Shown: positions 1-8,119, counted from the first letter of the stretch. The stretch is 41,617 nucleotides of DNA from Alloyangia mangrovi (GCF_002300555.2 NZ_NTHN02000050.1:1-41617), one strand, 5' to 3'. Made by a program: numbers and translations. Notes: generated by a model from the letters alone, not told the origin.

Positions 1-104
1 CAAACCCTGAACAGAGCTAACCTATAAACGCGGACTTAAAGGGGAGCAGGTCACCACTTGCGCATTGGAGCGCCGATGCGCGAGCTCACGCCAACGCTGG
101 CCGC

Positions 105-545
105 GTGATAAACTTAATCGACTATCTCAATCGGCAATTTTTCACCGGAGAAATCGACGCATGGTCAGCAGTTATCAACCGCGCAACACCTGATTGGTCG
201 ACACATATCGCGTCAGCGCTCGCGGCAACCTTTCTGGAACGTCTCGCTCCGGACGCCTTACTGACCTGTCATGGTCTGTGGGTTCACTATCTTTGCCAAC
301 CTCATCTGAGCAATCCAGTGAGCTCTTCGGTCGAACTAATGGTGACAAGGGATTGGCAGCGCATAGCCAAAACTCCCTCGCTTTTCGTTTCACCGGAAAC
401 ATCGCTTTCATGCTTGCGTGCTGCCATCCGCGATCCGAGCGGCGGATGGACCAAGACCCGTCTGATTTTACAGGCTGCACTGGGAGTATCTTCACTACCT
501 GAAGGAGACCAAACACGTGCAACTATCGAAAAGATGACTGATTAG
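105..545 (+). CDS. Hypothetical protein (146 aa), possible gene fragment
   Basis: I do not recognise this protein. The frame is open from position 21, after a TAA at 18-20, and the first usable start is a GTG at 105 without a clear Shine-Dalgarno sequence. The product is about 146 residues with mixed alpha/beta composition, no signal peptide and no obvious catalytic motif. It lies outside the tnsA-tniA-tniB module, whose candidate left end is near 722, so it may belong to the flanking replicon or to an earlier insertion. The lack of a good start and the open frame upstream make an N-terminally truncated gene possible. Confidence that it is a real gene is only moderate. Confidence 0.4.
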   Translation: MINLIDYLNRQFFTGEIDAWSAVINRATPDWSTHIASALAATFLERLAPDALLTCHGLWVHYLCQPHLSNPVSSSVELMVTRDWQRIAKTPSLFVSPETSLSCLRAAIRDPSGGWTKTRLILQAALGVSSLPEGDQTRATIEKMTD

Positions 546-606
546 TCCGCGATCATTTCCCTGCTCAAGGGACAACTGAGGGAATGGACACGGTTTGATA
601 GTTGTA

Positions 607-633
607 TGGCCATCTGAACTGGTCAGATGGCCA
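607..633. repeat. Perfect 11-bp inverted repeat, operator-like
   Basis: The arms TGGCCATCTGA (607-617) and TCAGATGGCCA (623-633) are perfect reverse complements around the 5-base spacer ACTGG. There is no T-tract on either side, so it is a poor intrinsic terminator. It could be an operator or a structured target site next to the transposition module. Nothing in the sequence decides between these. Confidence 0.5.
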
Positions 634-721
634 AGCTATGGTGGTCAGTTCATGTCAGTCAGAGAAAGCAGATGAATGCGCAAAATCAATCACTTCCGAT
701 TCGGCGCCAGGAATCCATAAA

Positions 722-739
722 CATTTTCAACAACTTGCC
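722..739 (+). promoter_or_regulatory. Candidate TniA-binding site, left side of module
   Basis: The sequence CATTTTCA, five bases, TTGCC repeats the pattern seen in inverted orientation on the other side of the module (reverse complement of 5194-5211: CATTTTCA, five bases, TTGAC). From memory, the terminal repeats of Tn402/Tn5053-type elements also contain a CATTTTCAG core. The match is short, I could not fix the exact transposon terminus or a target-site duplication, and the assignment is an inference. Confidence 0.3.
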
Positions 740-849
740 GGACGCGATTTCCAGAGTGAAAGCATATGCCTGCGCAGAAACCAAAAACCTGCGCAGCATC
801 AGAGGCTTAGCTAGTGCGGGCATCCGGGCGCCAGCATCTAGGCATGAAA

Positions 850-873
850 AAACCCGCGCCGAAGCGCGGGTTT
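850..873 (-). terminator. Rho-independent terminator of the tni operon
   Basis: A perfect 10-bp stem (AAACCCGCGC at 850-859, GCGCGGGTTT at 864-873) closes a four-base loop. Read on the minus strand it is followed by a T-rich run, as expected for an intrinsic terminator. It lies 27 bases past the stop of tniB at 900 if the tniB frameshift is repaired, which supports the repaired end of tniB. The stem is flanked by A/T on both sides, so it may act bidirectionally. Confidence 0.8.
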
Positions 874-899
874 CTCAAAGACTGAATTGTCCTGAAAGA

Positions 900-1932
900 T
901 CAGGTGCCGATGGCGGCCCGGAACGGCTTGTCCCTCCGGAACATCCTCTCGTAGCTGTCGTGGGTAAAGGGCGTGGCCAGTTCGTTCATTCCGGTTTTGT
1001 CGCACCATGCCTCCACGAAATCCAAGCGCTCAAGCGACCCTTCCCCCCCTGGCAACCGCAAGTGCCACTGCATCCATGACCATGTCGATGACCAGGCCCC
1101 ATCGGAATGCCCCTGCTGTCGCCAGGCGGTGCAGGAAATCTCCCGTCGGCAGGTCAGCATCGACATTGAGCCCTGCGCTGATCGCGTAACTGCCAACGAT
1201 TTCGTTGAGGGTTTCATAGTCCCGCGCCGGATGCCCGGGCATGCTGTTCAGATCGACTTCACCGAACTCGATCCTGGTCATCAACCGATCAAGCTGCTCC
1301 TCGCGTTGCACATAGCCACCAAGCTCCGGGACGCCGGACAAGATCAGCATGAGCGGCCAGTCGTGAGATGGCATAAAAGCTTCGCCACTCTTCGTGTCAC
1401 GCTTGTCTACCTTCATGAGGCCCTTGAATGCGTCCAGGACAGCTTCGACCTCCTTATCCGATTTGCCCCGCATGATGTGCTGAGCCTCATCGTAGTGGAT
1501 TCCAACGATGCCCTGGAGCTTCGCCTGCTTGATCACGAGATCCCAGATTTCGAACTGTGTCCGGCGCGTACTGCTGGTGATCGGATAGCCCAGAGCCTGC
1601 AGCGTTTTGCGGCCAAGATCCTTCCAGGTACCCTTCGCGCCGAGAACGCAACACGCAAAGCGCGCCGGCTTGCCGTCAGGCAAGAGAACGGCGCTTTCGT
1701 TGAACTGTTCCAGCATGTCCGAGATCTCAGCGGTCTTACCGGAGCCGGACAGCCCTGTGATCAAGAGGCTGCGCCCCTCAAAGCTCTTCCCGGACCGAAG
1801 GCGGCCAAGGTGACGACTGAAGAGCTTCGAGAATTTGCGCTGAAGTTCCTCGCCCCTGGCGAGCGGGAAGTGCCGCTGCGCCAGATCCGCGTTCAGGTTG
1901 GCCAACGAGGGAATGATGAAGGGGTTGGTCAC
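900..1932 (-). CDS. tniB: TniB/TnsC-like AAA+ transposition ATPase, frame broken at a G7 run
   Basis: This is the ATP-dependent target-selection regulator of a Tn7/Tn5053-type transposase; it binds target DNA and activates TniA. The Walker A motif GLSGSGKT is at residues 60-67 and the Walker B HYDEAQH is near 147-152. It starts with GTG at 1932, overlapping the tniA stop as GTGA, so the two genes are translationally coupled. In the raw sequence the frame stops at 1030 after 300 residues. Dropping one base of the C7 run at 1043-1049 (G7 on the coding strand) continues the protein with family-like C-terminal sequence to TGA at 900 (343 residues), just before a terminator. The shift is either a sequencing overcall, a slippage site or a recent mutation. 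Confidence 0.88.
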
Positions 1933-4172
1933 AGTTTGCTATCCTTGATGCTACCGAAGGTCATGGTCTTGATGTCGTCAGGGTCTGGCGCCGAAGTGCT
2001 CACCTCCCCTGGGGGTACATCCGTCGGTCCAGCGGACTGCGGCGGAGGTGCGCTTGCCCTGGGAGGCGTCGATGGGGACGGCGGTTTGAACGGTGCCGCG
2101 CCGGCGGGGCGTGCCGGCACCACCCCTGACGTGCGACCCCTGCTCATGAGGTGCCCGGGGACAGCAGTCGCACCGACATAGGCGGCAGGTCGCGTTTCGA
2201 CCTGAAGCAGTTTGCTCGCGCGAGCCTCGAGCTGAGCGAGCGTCTGGTAGCTCGACGGATCGCGGGAATCCGGGAAGAAACCGGATTCAAGCGCACGGCG
2301 CTTCATCGCTTCGCCCAGGTGCCGATCATGGAGTTCCCGCAAGCTCGGATTGGACTTCGTCGCAGCCTCCAAGATCTCGATGGCTTCTTCGAGCGTCTGA
2401 TCCTTGAAGACGGTCATGCTCAGGCGGGCTTCCATCACGGCATCTTCCCCCTCAGCGGTGACATGGACCTTCCGCAGGTCGTCGGGATCGAGGTGAACGG
2501 TAACCCGCTTCGGGCGTCCCGCTGCAAAGCGTTGGAGTTCCGTAGAGTTGAATGGGATATTGAAAGCCCTTACCCCTTCTGACGTCGTGGTTGCCTGAAC
2601 CTTCGCGCCCAAATGCAGACACCGGTCGCGCTGCGACGGCGGTTCCATCGGGCCGTAAAGCTGCAGGGCCTCTTCCTGCTTCTGACGAGGGGTCGCACCG
2701 TACATCCCGGTGCCGCGATGCGGTCGGAAGGGATACTCATCGATGAAGTATCGTGTGAGGGTGCCATAGAGGTCGTCATGACTGATTTCGGCCGAGGGCT
2801 TGGGCTCGTAGCCAGTCAGTTCGCCAGGGCGGCTACCGGTATACCCTGGCCGGAAATTCAGCACGTCCCACTGCGTCGTGCCGAAAAGCCGCTCGACCAG
2901 CTGCTTGTCCATGGGCTGGTGCGCGCGCGCCGTCATCACGGCCATGCCCATTCCGAGCTGTCCCGCATAAACGTCTGCATTCCGGGTGGCCGTGCCATTG
3001 TCCGCTAGCGCAAGCCCCAGGCGGACGGGCGGCACGGGATCCTGTCTGCAGCCGTATCGCACCTTCTCCTTGGTCTTGTCCCGCGTCGCCATGCGAAGCA
3101 GAGCCTTGCTGTGATCAGCATCGGCCGTTTCCGAGATGACCCAGCCCAGCACCTCGCGGGTCGCGACATCAAGGATCACATGGAGCCAGCAGCGGCGAAT
3201 CTCATTGTCCGCAAGCTCCTGAGGGGCTTCCTTGGGATCGATGACCTCGGCACGAACGACACCGTCGCCGGAGGTGAAAATCGACAGCAGGCACTGGTCC
3301 CATTCGAACTTCTCACCAAACGCCAAGGCGCGCACGTCAGTCGACCCAGCTCCCTTGGTGTTGGCCCCGTGTCGCGTCCCACCGCGACCGAGCACGGTGA
3401 CGACATCGGAAATCGCCTTCGCACGCGTGCGGATCGTCGTGATCGAGGGAAAGTTGATGTCTTGCGCCATCTCTCGGGGAGAGCGGTGGAAGACCTTTGT
3501 CGCCAGCTTATATACAGATGCCAGTTTTGGCTGCTTAGGATCATGCCAACAGTTCAGGACGTAGTCGATGAACTGTTCCTGCCATTCGCAGAGCCTTGGC
3601 TCCCGACGCCCTTTCATGCGGTCACGATCCGCCAAGACAATTGGGTTATGATCGAAGCGATGGTAGACGTCGCGGTAGCTGGCCAAGGTCCGCCCTTGCG
3701 GGACATCGAAGCCGCTTGCGAGCTTCCCGCCGCGGCGTGTCCCGAGAAAATTGTGCCCAGGCGCAAGCTTTTCCGCGCGGGTCAATAGAAGACGGCGATG
3801 TGTACCGCTCTTGTTCATGCTGCGCTGGGTGAGCTTCACGCCTTCAGCGCGCAGCTCGTCCTGTGCGATAACAAGAGCGAGGCGCGCCTGGACAATCCGC
3901 TGGTCTTTTTCCGAAAGCTGCGCAACGCACTCGAGGCCGTCGGTATGCTTGAGCAGGGCCTTCCGCTTTTCAACATCGGCCGGCTTGATGACCTCGCAAT
4001 CCCGGTGTCGGATTGCAGTCTCAACCCGCTCAAGCGGCAGCGTGAAACACTCGCCGGTTTCCTTGCATTCCACCGCATAACCGCTCTCCTCGCGAACCGA
4101 CACCGTCAGTTCTCGACCATCCAGCTTCAGGATGGATCCTTTGGGGATGTTGTAGAGCGGTTGCGAAGTCAT
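1929..4172 (-). CDS. tniA: TniA/TnsB-like DDE (Mu/rve-type) transposase
   Basis: This is the integrase-fold transposase that binds the transposon ends and performs strand transfer. I place the start at ATG 4172, which forms an ATGA overlap with the stop of the upstream tnsA-like gene; an in-frame longer start would lie deep inside that gene. The product is 747 residues. The catalytic triad is visible: D292 (in EWDQ), D391 (in ADNG) and E427 (in VERLFGT), followed by the C-terminal Mu-transposase-like region. N-terminal residues 1-250 contain the predicted DNA-binding portion. The reading frame is intact. It is the second gene of an overlapping three-gene operon; no resolvase or tniQ gene follows within the window. 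Confidence 0.92.
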   Translation of the reverse strand: MTSQPLYNIPKGSILKLDGRELTVSVREESGYAVECKETGECFTLPLERVETAIRHRDCEVIKPADVEKRKALLKHTDGLECVAQLSEKDQRIVQARLALVIAQDELRAEGVKLTQRSMNKSGTHRRLLLTRAEKLAPGHNFLGTRRGGKLASGFDVPQGRTLASYRDVYHRFDHNPIVLADRDRMKGRREPRLCEWQEQFIDYVLNCWHDPKQPKLASVYKLATKVFHRSPREMAQDINFPSITTIRTRAKAISDVVTVLGRGGTRHGANTKGAGSTDVRALAFGEKFEWDQCLLSIFTSGDGVVRAEVIDPKEAPQELADNEIRRCWLHVILDVATREVLGWVISETADADHSKALLRMATRDKTKEKVRYGCRQDPVPPVRLGLALADNGTATRNADVYAGQLGMGMAVMTARAHQPMDKQLVERLFGTTQWDVLNFRPGYTGSRPGELTGYEPKPSAEISHDDLYGTLTRYFIDEYPFRPHRGTGMYGATPRQKQEEALQLYGPMEPPSQRDRCLHLGAKVQATTTSEGVRAFNIPFNSTELQRFAAGRPKRVTVHLDPDDLRKVHVTAEGEDAVMEARLSMTVFKDQTLEEAIEILEAATKSNPSLRELHDRHLGEAMKRRALESGFFPDSRDPSSYQTLAQLEARASKLLQVETRPAAYVGATAVPGHLMSRGRTSGVVPARPAGAAPFKPPSPSTPPRASAPPPQSAGPTDVPPGEVSTSAPDPDDIKTMTFGSIKDSKL

Positions 4173-4909
4173 GCGTTCAGCGCGACCCGCGAGGGGTAGT
4201 CGATGACCCCATGCATGTCCGTCCAGAGCACATTCTGGCCGATGAGCCGCATCGCCGCCTGGTAGCAGCGCCACGGCTCCATGTCGCAATTCGCGATCAG
4301 GTCGCTCAGATACCAATAGCTGGTATTGCGTGCGGCATCCTCGACGAGCGTATCCGCGTCATCGTCCGACACCTGCAGATAGTCCCAGATACGGCGCAGG
4401 TTGTCGCGATAGGCGCGCGTGTAGTCATCGGTGCAGACGACCATGCAGTCGTCAGCAAAGTCCTCGGTGACCGCGGCGAAGATGTCGTCGATCTCGTCCT
4501 GGGTTTCGCGCTTCGCCAAGCTCGTCGCGTTGCGGACGAAAACCGCGCGTCGGTACCCATCCCTGAACGTCAACCGCAAGTCGAACCGATGGGTCCGCAC
4601 CTTGCGCTTCTGCCGACAGTAGAAGCTGAGTGGAGGAAGCTGCACCTCCAGTCCATAGAGCTCAGGGCTGCGAAGGGCATCCAGAGTGACGGCGTATTCG
4701 GACTCGCCATCGAAATGATAGACCTGCCGGATGCCGCCCGTCATCGGCATTGCGATCGCAACCGACACCCGCTTGGCCGTGTCGCTGCGGCTCAGGGGAT
4801 TGCGAGCACCAGCGTAGGGGAGCACCCCGTGGATCGGCGCCACCACCAAGGCGGGCTGTTCCTTCTTTGGTGCCGGTTGGTCCTGCAACCAATCTTCGTA
4901 ATTCGACAT
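4169..4909 (-). CDS. TnsA-like endonuclease-fold protein, possibly catalytically altered
   Basis: The first gene of the tni operon encodes 246 residues resembling the TnsA endonuclease N-terminal domain, which cuts the 5' transposon ends in Tn7. The visible pattern is GESEY (E69), VQLPPLSFY, then RFDLRL (D110) and a following strand AVFVRN. In Tn7 TnsA the equivalent strand carries Gln-x-Lys; here the same place appears to be F124-x-R126, so the nuclease could be inactive or variant. This alignment is by eye. The ATG at 4909 has GGAG five bases upstream and the stop overlaps tniA as ATGA. Association with TniA and TniB is strong; cleavage activity is uncertain. Confidence 0.75.
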   Translation of the reverse strand: MSNYEDWLQDQPAPKKEQPALVVAPIHGVLPYAGARNPLSRSDTAKRVSVAIAMPMTGGIRQVYHFDGESEYAVTLDALRSPELYGLEVQLPPLSFYCRQKRKVRTHRFDLRLTFRDGYRRAVFVRNATSLAKRETQDEIDDIFAAVTEDFADDCMVVCTDDYTRAYRDNLRRIWDYLQVSDDDADTLVEDAARNTSYWYLSDLIANCDMEPWRCYQAAMRLIGQNVLWTDMHGVIDYPSRVALNA

Positions 4910-4921
4910 GCCGTCTCCGTT

Positions 4922-4944
4922 CCCGGAAACGAGGCGTTTCCGGG
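4922..4944 (-). promoter_or_regulatory. Hairpin directly upstream of the tnsA-like ribosome-binding site
   Basis: A perfect 9-bp stem (CCCGGAAAC at 4922-4930 and GTTTCCGGG at 4936-4944) with a five-base loop sits just before the GGAG Shine-Dalgarno sequence of the tnsA-like gene. In the mRNA it would lie immediately 5' of the ribosome-binding site and could modulate translation of the whole coupled operon. As DNA it could equally be a repressor operator. Confidence 0.45.
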
Positions 4945-5048
4945 GTAGTCATCTTTTCATTCTGGAGCTCAGACCGCGCTTGCCCGGACCGTTTTCGGCC
5001 TCTAGCTTGGCAAATGATACACGGGCGACCTTTGCCCCAACTTCCAGG

Positions 5049-5077
5049 CGCGCACCCGAGGGTGCGCGTTTTCTTTT
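5049..5077 (+). terminator. Rho-independent terminator, plus strand, no gene upstream
   Basis: A perfect 9-bp inverted repeat (CGCGCACCC and GGGTGCGCG, 5049-5068) is followed by TTTTCTTTT on the plus strand. No plus-strand gene ends here; the region is the 5' leader of the minus-strand tni operon. It could end a short transcript antisense to the operon leader, or insulate the element from outside reads. On the minus strand there is no T-tract, so it should not stop tni transcription. Confidence 0.6.
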
Positions 5078-5128
5078 GCGCAGGACCTGGCCCTCGTGGA
5101 CCGCCGACCCTGCACAAGGGGAAGGTCC

Positions 5129-5211
5129 GCGAATCCGCTGAAAATCCAAAACAGAAAAATGCGCCCAGCCTTCAAGGCCCTTGCCGAATTGGAGTCAACC
5201 CTCTGAAAATG
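5129..5211 (-). repeat. Two directly repeated CTGAAAAT sites, candidate transposon-end binding sites
   Basis: On the minus strand the two copies read GATTTTCA-N5-TTCGC (5129-5146) and CATTTTCA-N5-TTGAC (5194-5211), spaced 65 bases apart. A third related site in the opposite overall orientation is at 722-739 beyond tniB. Arrays of short transposase-binding repeats inside the ends are typical of Tn7 and Tn402 relatives. A further ATTTTCTTGAAG word follows at 5227-5238 on the plus strand. I could not identify the exact terminal TGT/ACA. Confidence 0.35.
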
Positions 5212-5966
5212 CGAAAAAAATATCGTGTGTATTTTCTTGAAGTGGCCATGTCGAAGACCGCAGGCACAACGTTCTAGGAGCCGGCAGGACGATGGCGGAC
5301 ATGTTTTCGCAAGGCCATGCACAGAACATCGCGAGGAGAAATTTGCAGCCCTCCCGCCGAGCTATCAGCTATGACGGAAATAAAATGGCGCTCCGATCGC
5401 GCCATAGTTGTGTGCCGCGCCATTGTCGACGCTGCCGCAACATGTGCGCAGACGCAGGTCGCCAGCGACGGGCGAGTCGATGGGCGCGGAAAGCCCGGCG
5501 GTTTGAAGATCGGCCAGCTTGTACCCATGGTGGGTACAAACTCGCTCGATGCTAAACCTCGACGCAGTGCGCGTTTCTTGCGAAGTGGCCCGAGAGGCGG
5601 CTGAGATTGCAAGGTGCAGCCGTTCGCCAGGCAGGAGTTGCGATTGACTGCCGGATGTTAACGACGCAGATCGCGGCGTACACAGGGCGGATTTCGGACC
5701 TTCGCTGCGGCGACAAGCCGATCGCCCAACAAAGGTGGAAGCCGACATTCGGAGCGGACCAAGATCGAGGGTTGTTCTGCATCGCCGCATGACCGAGCCA
5801 AGCCCTTTTCCGACGGTCAGTCGACAGACCAGACGGCTTGATCTGCTACAATGTCGCCTGACCACCAGTGCTGCCAGCGAGCAGCGCCGCGGCGGCGCAC
5901 CCTCGGATTTGGCCAAACGACGGCGTCATCTTCTGGCGACCCGAGGAACACTTCCATGAGCACACG
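5212..5966. other. Non-coding region between tni module and lysR-type gene
   Basis: I find no credible gene here. The open frames on both strands are low-complexity, Arg/Ser/Pro-rich shadows with no plausible starts. The stretch contains a palindrome at 5519-5539 and words such as ACCTTCGCTGCGG and GACATTCGG that recur in slightly different forms in other gene-free regions of this window (for example 9931-10559, 17303-17352, 39939-39978). It looks like old, decayed intergenic sequence. Confidence 0.5.
5519..5539. repeat. 21-bp palindrome with perfect 9-bp arms
   Basis: TTGTACCCA (5519-5527) and TGGGTACAA (5531-5539) are perfect reverse complements around TGG. The site lies in a gene-free region, so a regulatory role is not obvious. 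A related but shorter dyad, ATTGGTACCCAAT, is found at 15280-15292. Confidence 0.5.
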
Positions 5967-6863
5967 TCATGATCGTGCCGAACGCAACCGATCGATCAAA
6001 AGCCGCAAGGCAGAGCTGAGATTCCGCCGCCCCATGTAGCACAGGTGGTAGCCGTCGAAGGGCGGGCAGAAGTCGGCGAGGACCCTCCGCACACGTCCGG
6101 TGTCGAGGTCAGCGCGGACTTCCGGCAGTGGCAGGTAGCCGAACCCGTGACCCGCCCGCACCGCTTCCATCACGAGGCCGGGGTCGTTCAGGATGAAAGG
6201 GCCTGCCAGCTTCTTCACAACCTCGGTGCCCTCGATCTCGAACTCCCAGTCATAGACCGGCCCGTCGGATCGGTGCCGCATCAGGATACAGTTGTGGGCA
6301 TCAAGATCGTCGGGGTGTCTTGGTGTACCGCGCCGCGCGAGGTAGCCCGCGCTGGCGACCGCCGCCATTTCCAGCTGCGGGCCTACGGGGACTGCGATCA
6401 TGTCTGGGCTCAGGTGCTCGCCGAGCCGGATCGCGCAGTCAAAGCGGTCTTCGGCAAGGTCAGAAAGCCGCCCTTCGCTGCTGATCTCGATGCGCACGTC
6501 GGGATAGTCGCGCACCAGTTGCGAAGCCACCGGCCACAAGATGTCGCGGGTGGCGGGCACGCTGGAGGTCACCCGCACCAGCCCCGAGGGACGCTCGCCA
6601 AGCGTGCGGATTTCCTCGATCCGGTTGCCGAGCTGCTGGAAGCTGGGGCGCAGCGCTGCGAGAAGCTGTTCGCCCGCATCGGTGGGGGTCACCTTCCGCG
6701 CACTGCGGTTGAGCAGCCGCACGCCGATCTTGTCTTCGAGCCGCCGGATCGTGTGGCTCACGGCAGATTGCGACACGCCGAGACGGTGCCCGGCGCGGGT
6801 GAAATTGCCCTCTTCGGTGACGGCGAGCAGGGTCGAAAGGTCGCCGAGCAATTCACGGTCCAT
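5967..6863 (-). CDS. LysR-family transcriptional regulator
   Basis: This is a 298-residue LysR-type regulator. The N-terminal winged helix-turn-helix (about residues 3-60) contains the family pattern NFTRAGHRLGVSQSAVSHTI followed by RLEDKIGVRLLNR; the rest is the periplasmic-binding-protein-like effector domain. I choose ATG 6863 because AAGGAG lies seven bases upstream; a longer frame to 6953 adds sequence unlike the family. It is divergent from the hydrolase-cupin cluster at 7043-9930 with a 179-bp shared intergenic region that contains a dyad at 6960-6981. By analogy with most LysR pairs it probably controls that cluster and itself. The effector is unknown. Confidence 0.93.
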   Translation of the reverse strand: MDRELLGDLSTLLAVTEEGNFTRAGHRLGVSQSAVSHTIRRLEDKIGVRLLNRSARKVTPTDAGEQLLAALRPSFQQLGNRIEEIRTLGERPSGLVRVTSSVPATRDILWPVASQLVRDYPDVRIEISSEGRLSDLAEDRFDCAIRLGEHLSPDMIAVPVGPQLEMAAVASAGYLARRGTPRHPDDLDAHNCILMRHRSDGPVYDWEFEIEGTEVVKKLAGPFILNDPGLVMEAVRAGHGFGYLPLPEVRADLDTGRVRRVLADFCPPFDGYHLCYMGRRNLSSALRLLIDRLRSARS

Positions 6864-6959
6864 GGCGCGCTCCTTCTGTTGCTCGCGGTGTTCTGGGGCA
6901 ACGAACAGCCTGACGCAAAGGAAAAGCGCCGCCCATGCATGAATCCAGCTCATAGCAAC

Positions 6960-6981
6960 GATAAGGTCAGGCGGCCTTATC
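6960..6981. promoter_or_regulatory. Candidate LysR-type operator
   Basis: GATAAGG (6960-6966) and CCTTATC (6975-6981) are perfect inverted arms around eight bases, in the intergenic region between the LysR gene and the hydrolase gene. Size and position suit a LysR recognition site (interrupted dyad of the T-N11-A type). Confidence 0.5.
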
Positions 6982-7042
6982 CGGCCCCAGGTGCAGCTCC
7001 AGATTGGAGGGCAGACGACACATCCGAACCGGAGTTCCCAAG

Positions 7043-8119
7043 ATGACCACCCCGACCGATCCCCAAAACCCTGCCCGCCGCGAGCTGCTGCTGACTGCCG
7101 GAATGGGCGCCGCTGCGCTTGGCGTGGCCTCGCTGAGCGCCGAAGCCGTACTGGCGCAGGCGACCACCGAGTGGGACAAGACCTTCCCGCAGAGCGACCG
7201 CGTCGACCACCGCAAAGTCAGCTTCACCAACCGCTACGGCATCGCGCTGGTGGGTGATCTCTACCTGCCGAAAGACCGCGGCGACGCGCCTCTTCCGGCC
7301 CTTGCGGTCGCCGGCCCCTTCGGCGCCGTCAAGGAGCAGGCCGCGGGCCTCTATGCTCAGGAGATGGCCGAGCGCGGCTTTGCCGCCGTGGCGTTCGATC
7401 CCTCCTACATCGGCGAAAGCGGCGGAGCGCCGCGCTACGTCGCCTCGCCCGACATCAACACCGAGGACTTCATGGCCGCGGTCGATTTCCTTGGCCTGCA
7501 GGACGCGGTGGACCGCGACCGCATCGGCATGATCGGTATCTGCGGCTTTGGCGGCATGGCGCTCAACGCCGCCTCGCCCGACAAGCGGGTCAAGGCAGTG
7601 GCGGTGACGTCCATGTACGACATGAGCCGGGTCAACGCCCGCGGCTATTTCGATGCGATGACCGAGGAAGATCGCACCGAGGCGCTGACCGCCATGAGCC
7701 TGCAGCGCTGGGAAGACGCCGCCTCGGACGAGGCTCCGAAGCTGGCCGGCGGTCTGCCCGACACGCTGGACGGCATCGATAACCCGGTGATCGCCATGTA
7801 CCACGCCTACTACAAAACCGACCGCGGCTATCACCCGCGTTCGCTCAACTCGAACGGCGGCTGGAACGTCACCTCGGCCATGTCCTTCATGAACATGCCG
7901 CAACTCACCTACATCCATGAGATCTCGCCGCGTCCGGCGCTGATAATCGCCGGGTCCGAGGCGCATTCCCGCTATTTCAGCGAAGACGCCTATGCCGCAG
8001 CACGCGACCCCAAGGAGTTGGTGATCATCGACGGCGCGGATCACTGCGACCTCTACGATCAGAAGGACATCATCCCCTTCGACCGCCTTCAGGCGTTCTT
8101 CAAAGGTCACCTCGCGTAA
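7043..8119 (+). CDS. Tat-exported alpha/beta hydrolase (dienelactone-hydrolase-like)
   Basis: The 358-residue product starts with a twin-arginine signal (RR at 12-13, hydrophobic segment to about residue 38 ending in LAQA), so it is probably exported folded to the periplasm. The mature part is an alpha/beta hydrolase. The nucleophile elbow reads GICGFGG with Cys167 where esterases have Ser, as in dienelactone hydrolases. A conserved D and the GADH motif near the C-terminus supply the rest of a triad. The start at 7043 is preceded by GGAG eight bases upstream. It heads the cluster divergent from the LysR gene. The substrate is unknown; the neighbouring cupins and decarboxylase-like protein suggest an aromatic or lactone compound. 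Confidence 0.87.
   Translation: MTTPTDPQNPARRELLLTAGMGAAALGVASLSAEAVLAQATTEWDKTFPQSDRVDHRKVSFTNRYGIALVGDLYLPKDRGDAPLPALAVAGPFGAVKEQAAGLYAQEMAERGFAAVAFDPSYIGESGGAPRYVASPDINTEDFMAAVDFLGLQDAVDRDRIGMIGICGFGGMALNAASPDKRVKAVAVTSMYDMSRVNARGYFDAMTEEDRTEALTAMSLQRWEDAASDEAPKLAGGLPDTLDGIDNPVIAMYHAYYKTDRGYHPRSLNSNGGWNVTSAMSFMNMPQLTYIHEISPRPALIIAGSEAHSRYFSEDAYAAARDPKELVIIDGADHCDLYDQKDIIPFDRLQAFFKGHLA

Larger units (their letters stand above)
546..899. other. Intergenic region between hypothetical gene and tniB end
   Basis: I see no convincing gene in these 354 bases. The stretch holds a perfect hairpin at 607-633, a CATTTTCA-type site at 722-739 that resembles sites on the other side of the transposition module, and the terminator of the tni operon at 850-873. 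A plus-strand frame from 627 reads straight through the terminator and into tniB on the opposite strand, so I do not accept it as a gene. Confidence 0.6.

Noticed and set aside
627-1079. Plus-strand open frame of 150 codons
   Set aside because: It reads through the tni terminator and into tniB on the other strand; the sequence resembles no protein and has no convincing ribosome-binding site.
973-2181. Plus-strand open frame of 402 codons
   Set aside because: It is antisense to tniB and tniA, whose motifs are clear; a GC-rich shadow frame.
5365-5916. Minus-strand open frame of 183 codons
   Set aside because: Arg/Ser/Cys-rich composition, no ribosome-binding site, no family features; typical of non-coding GC-rich DNA.
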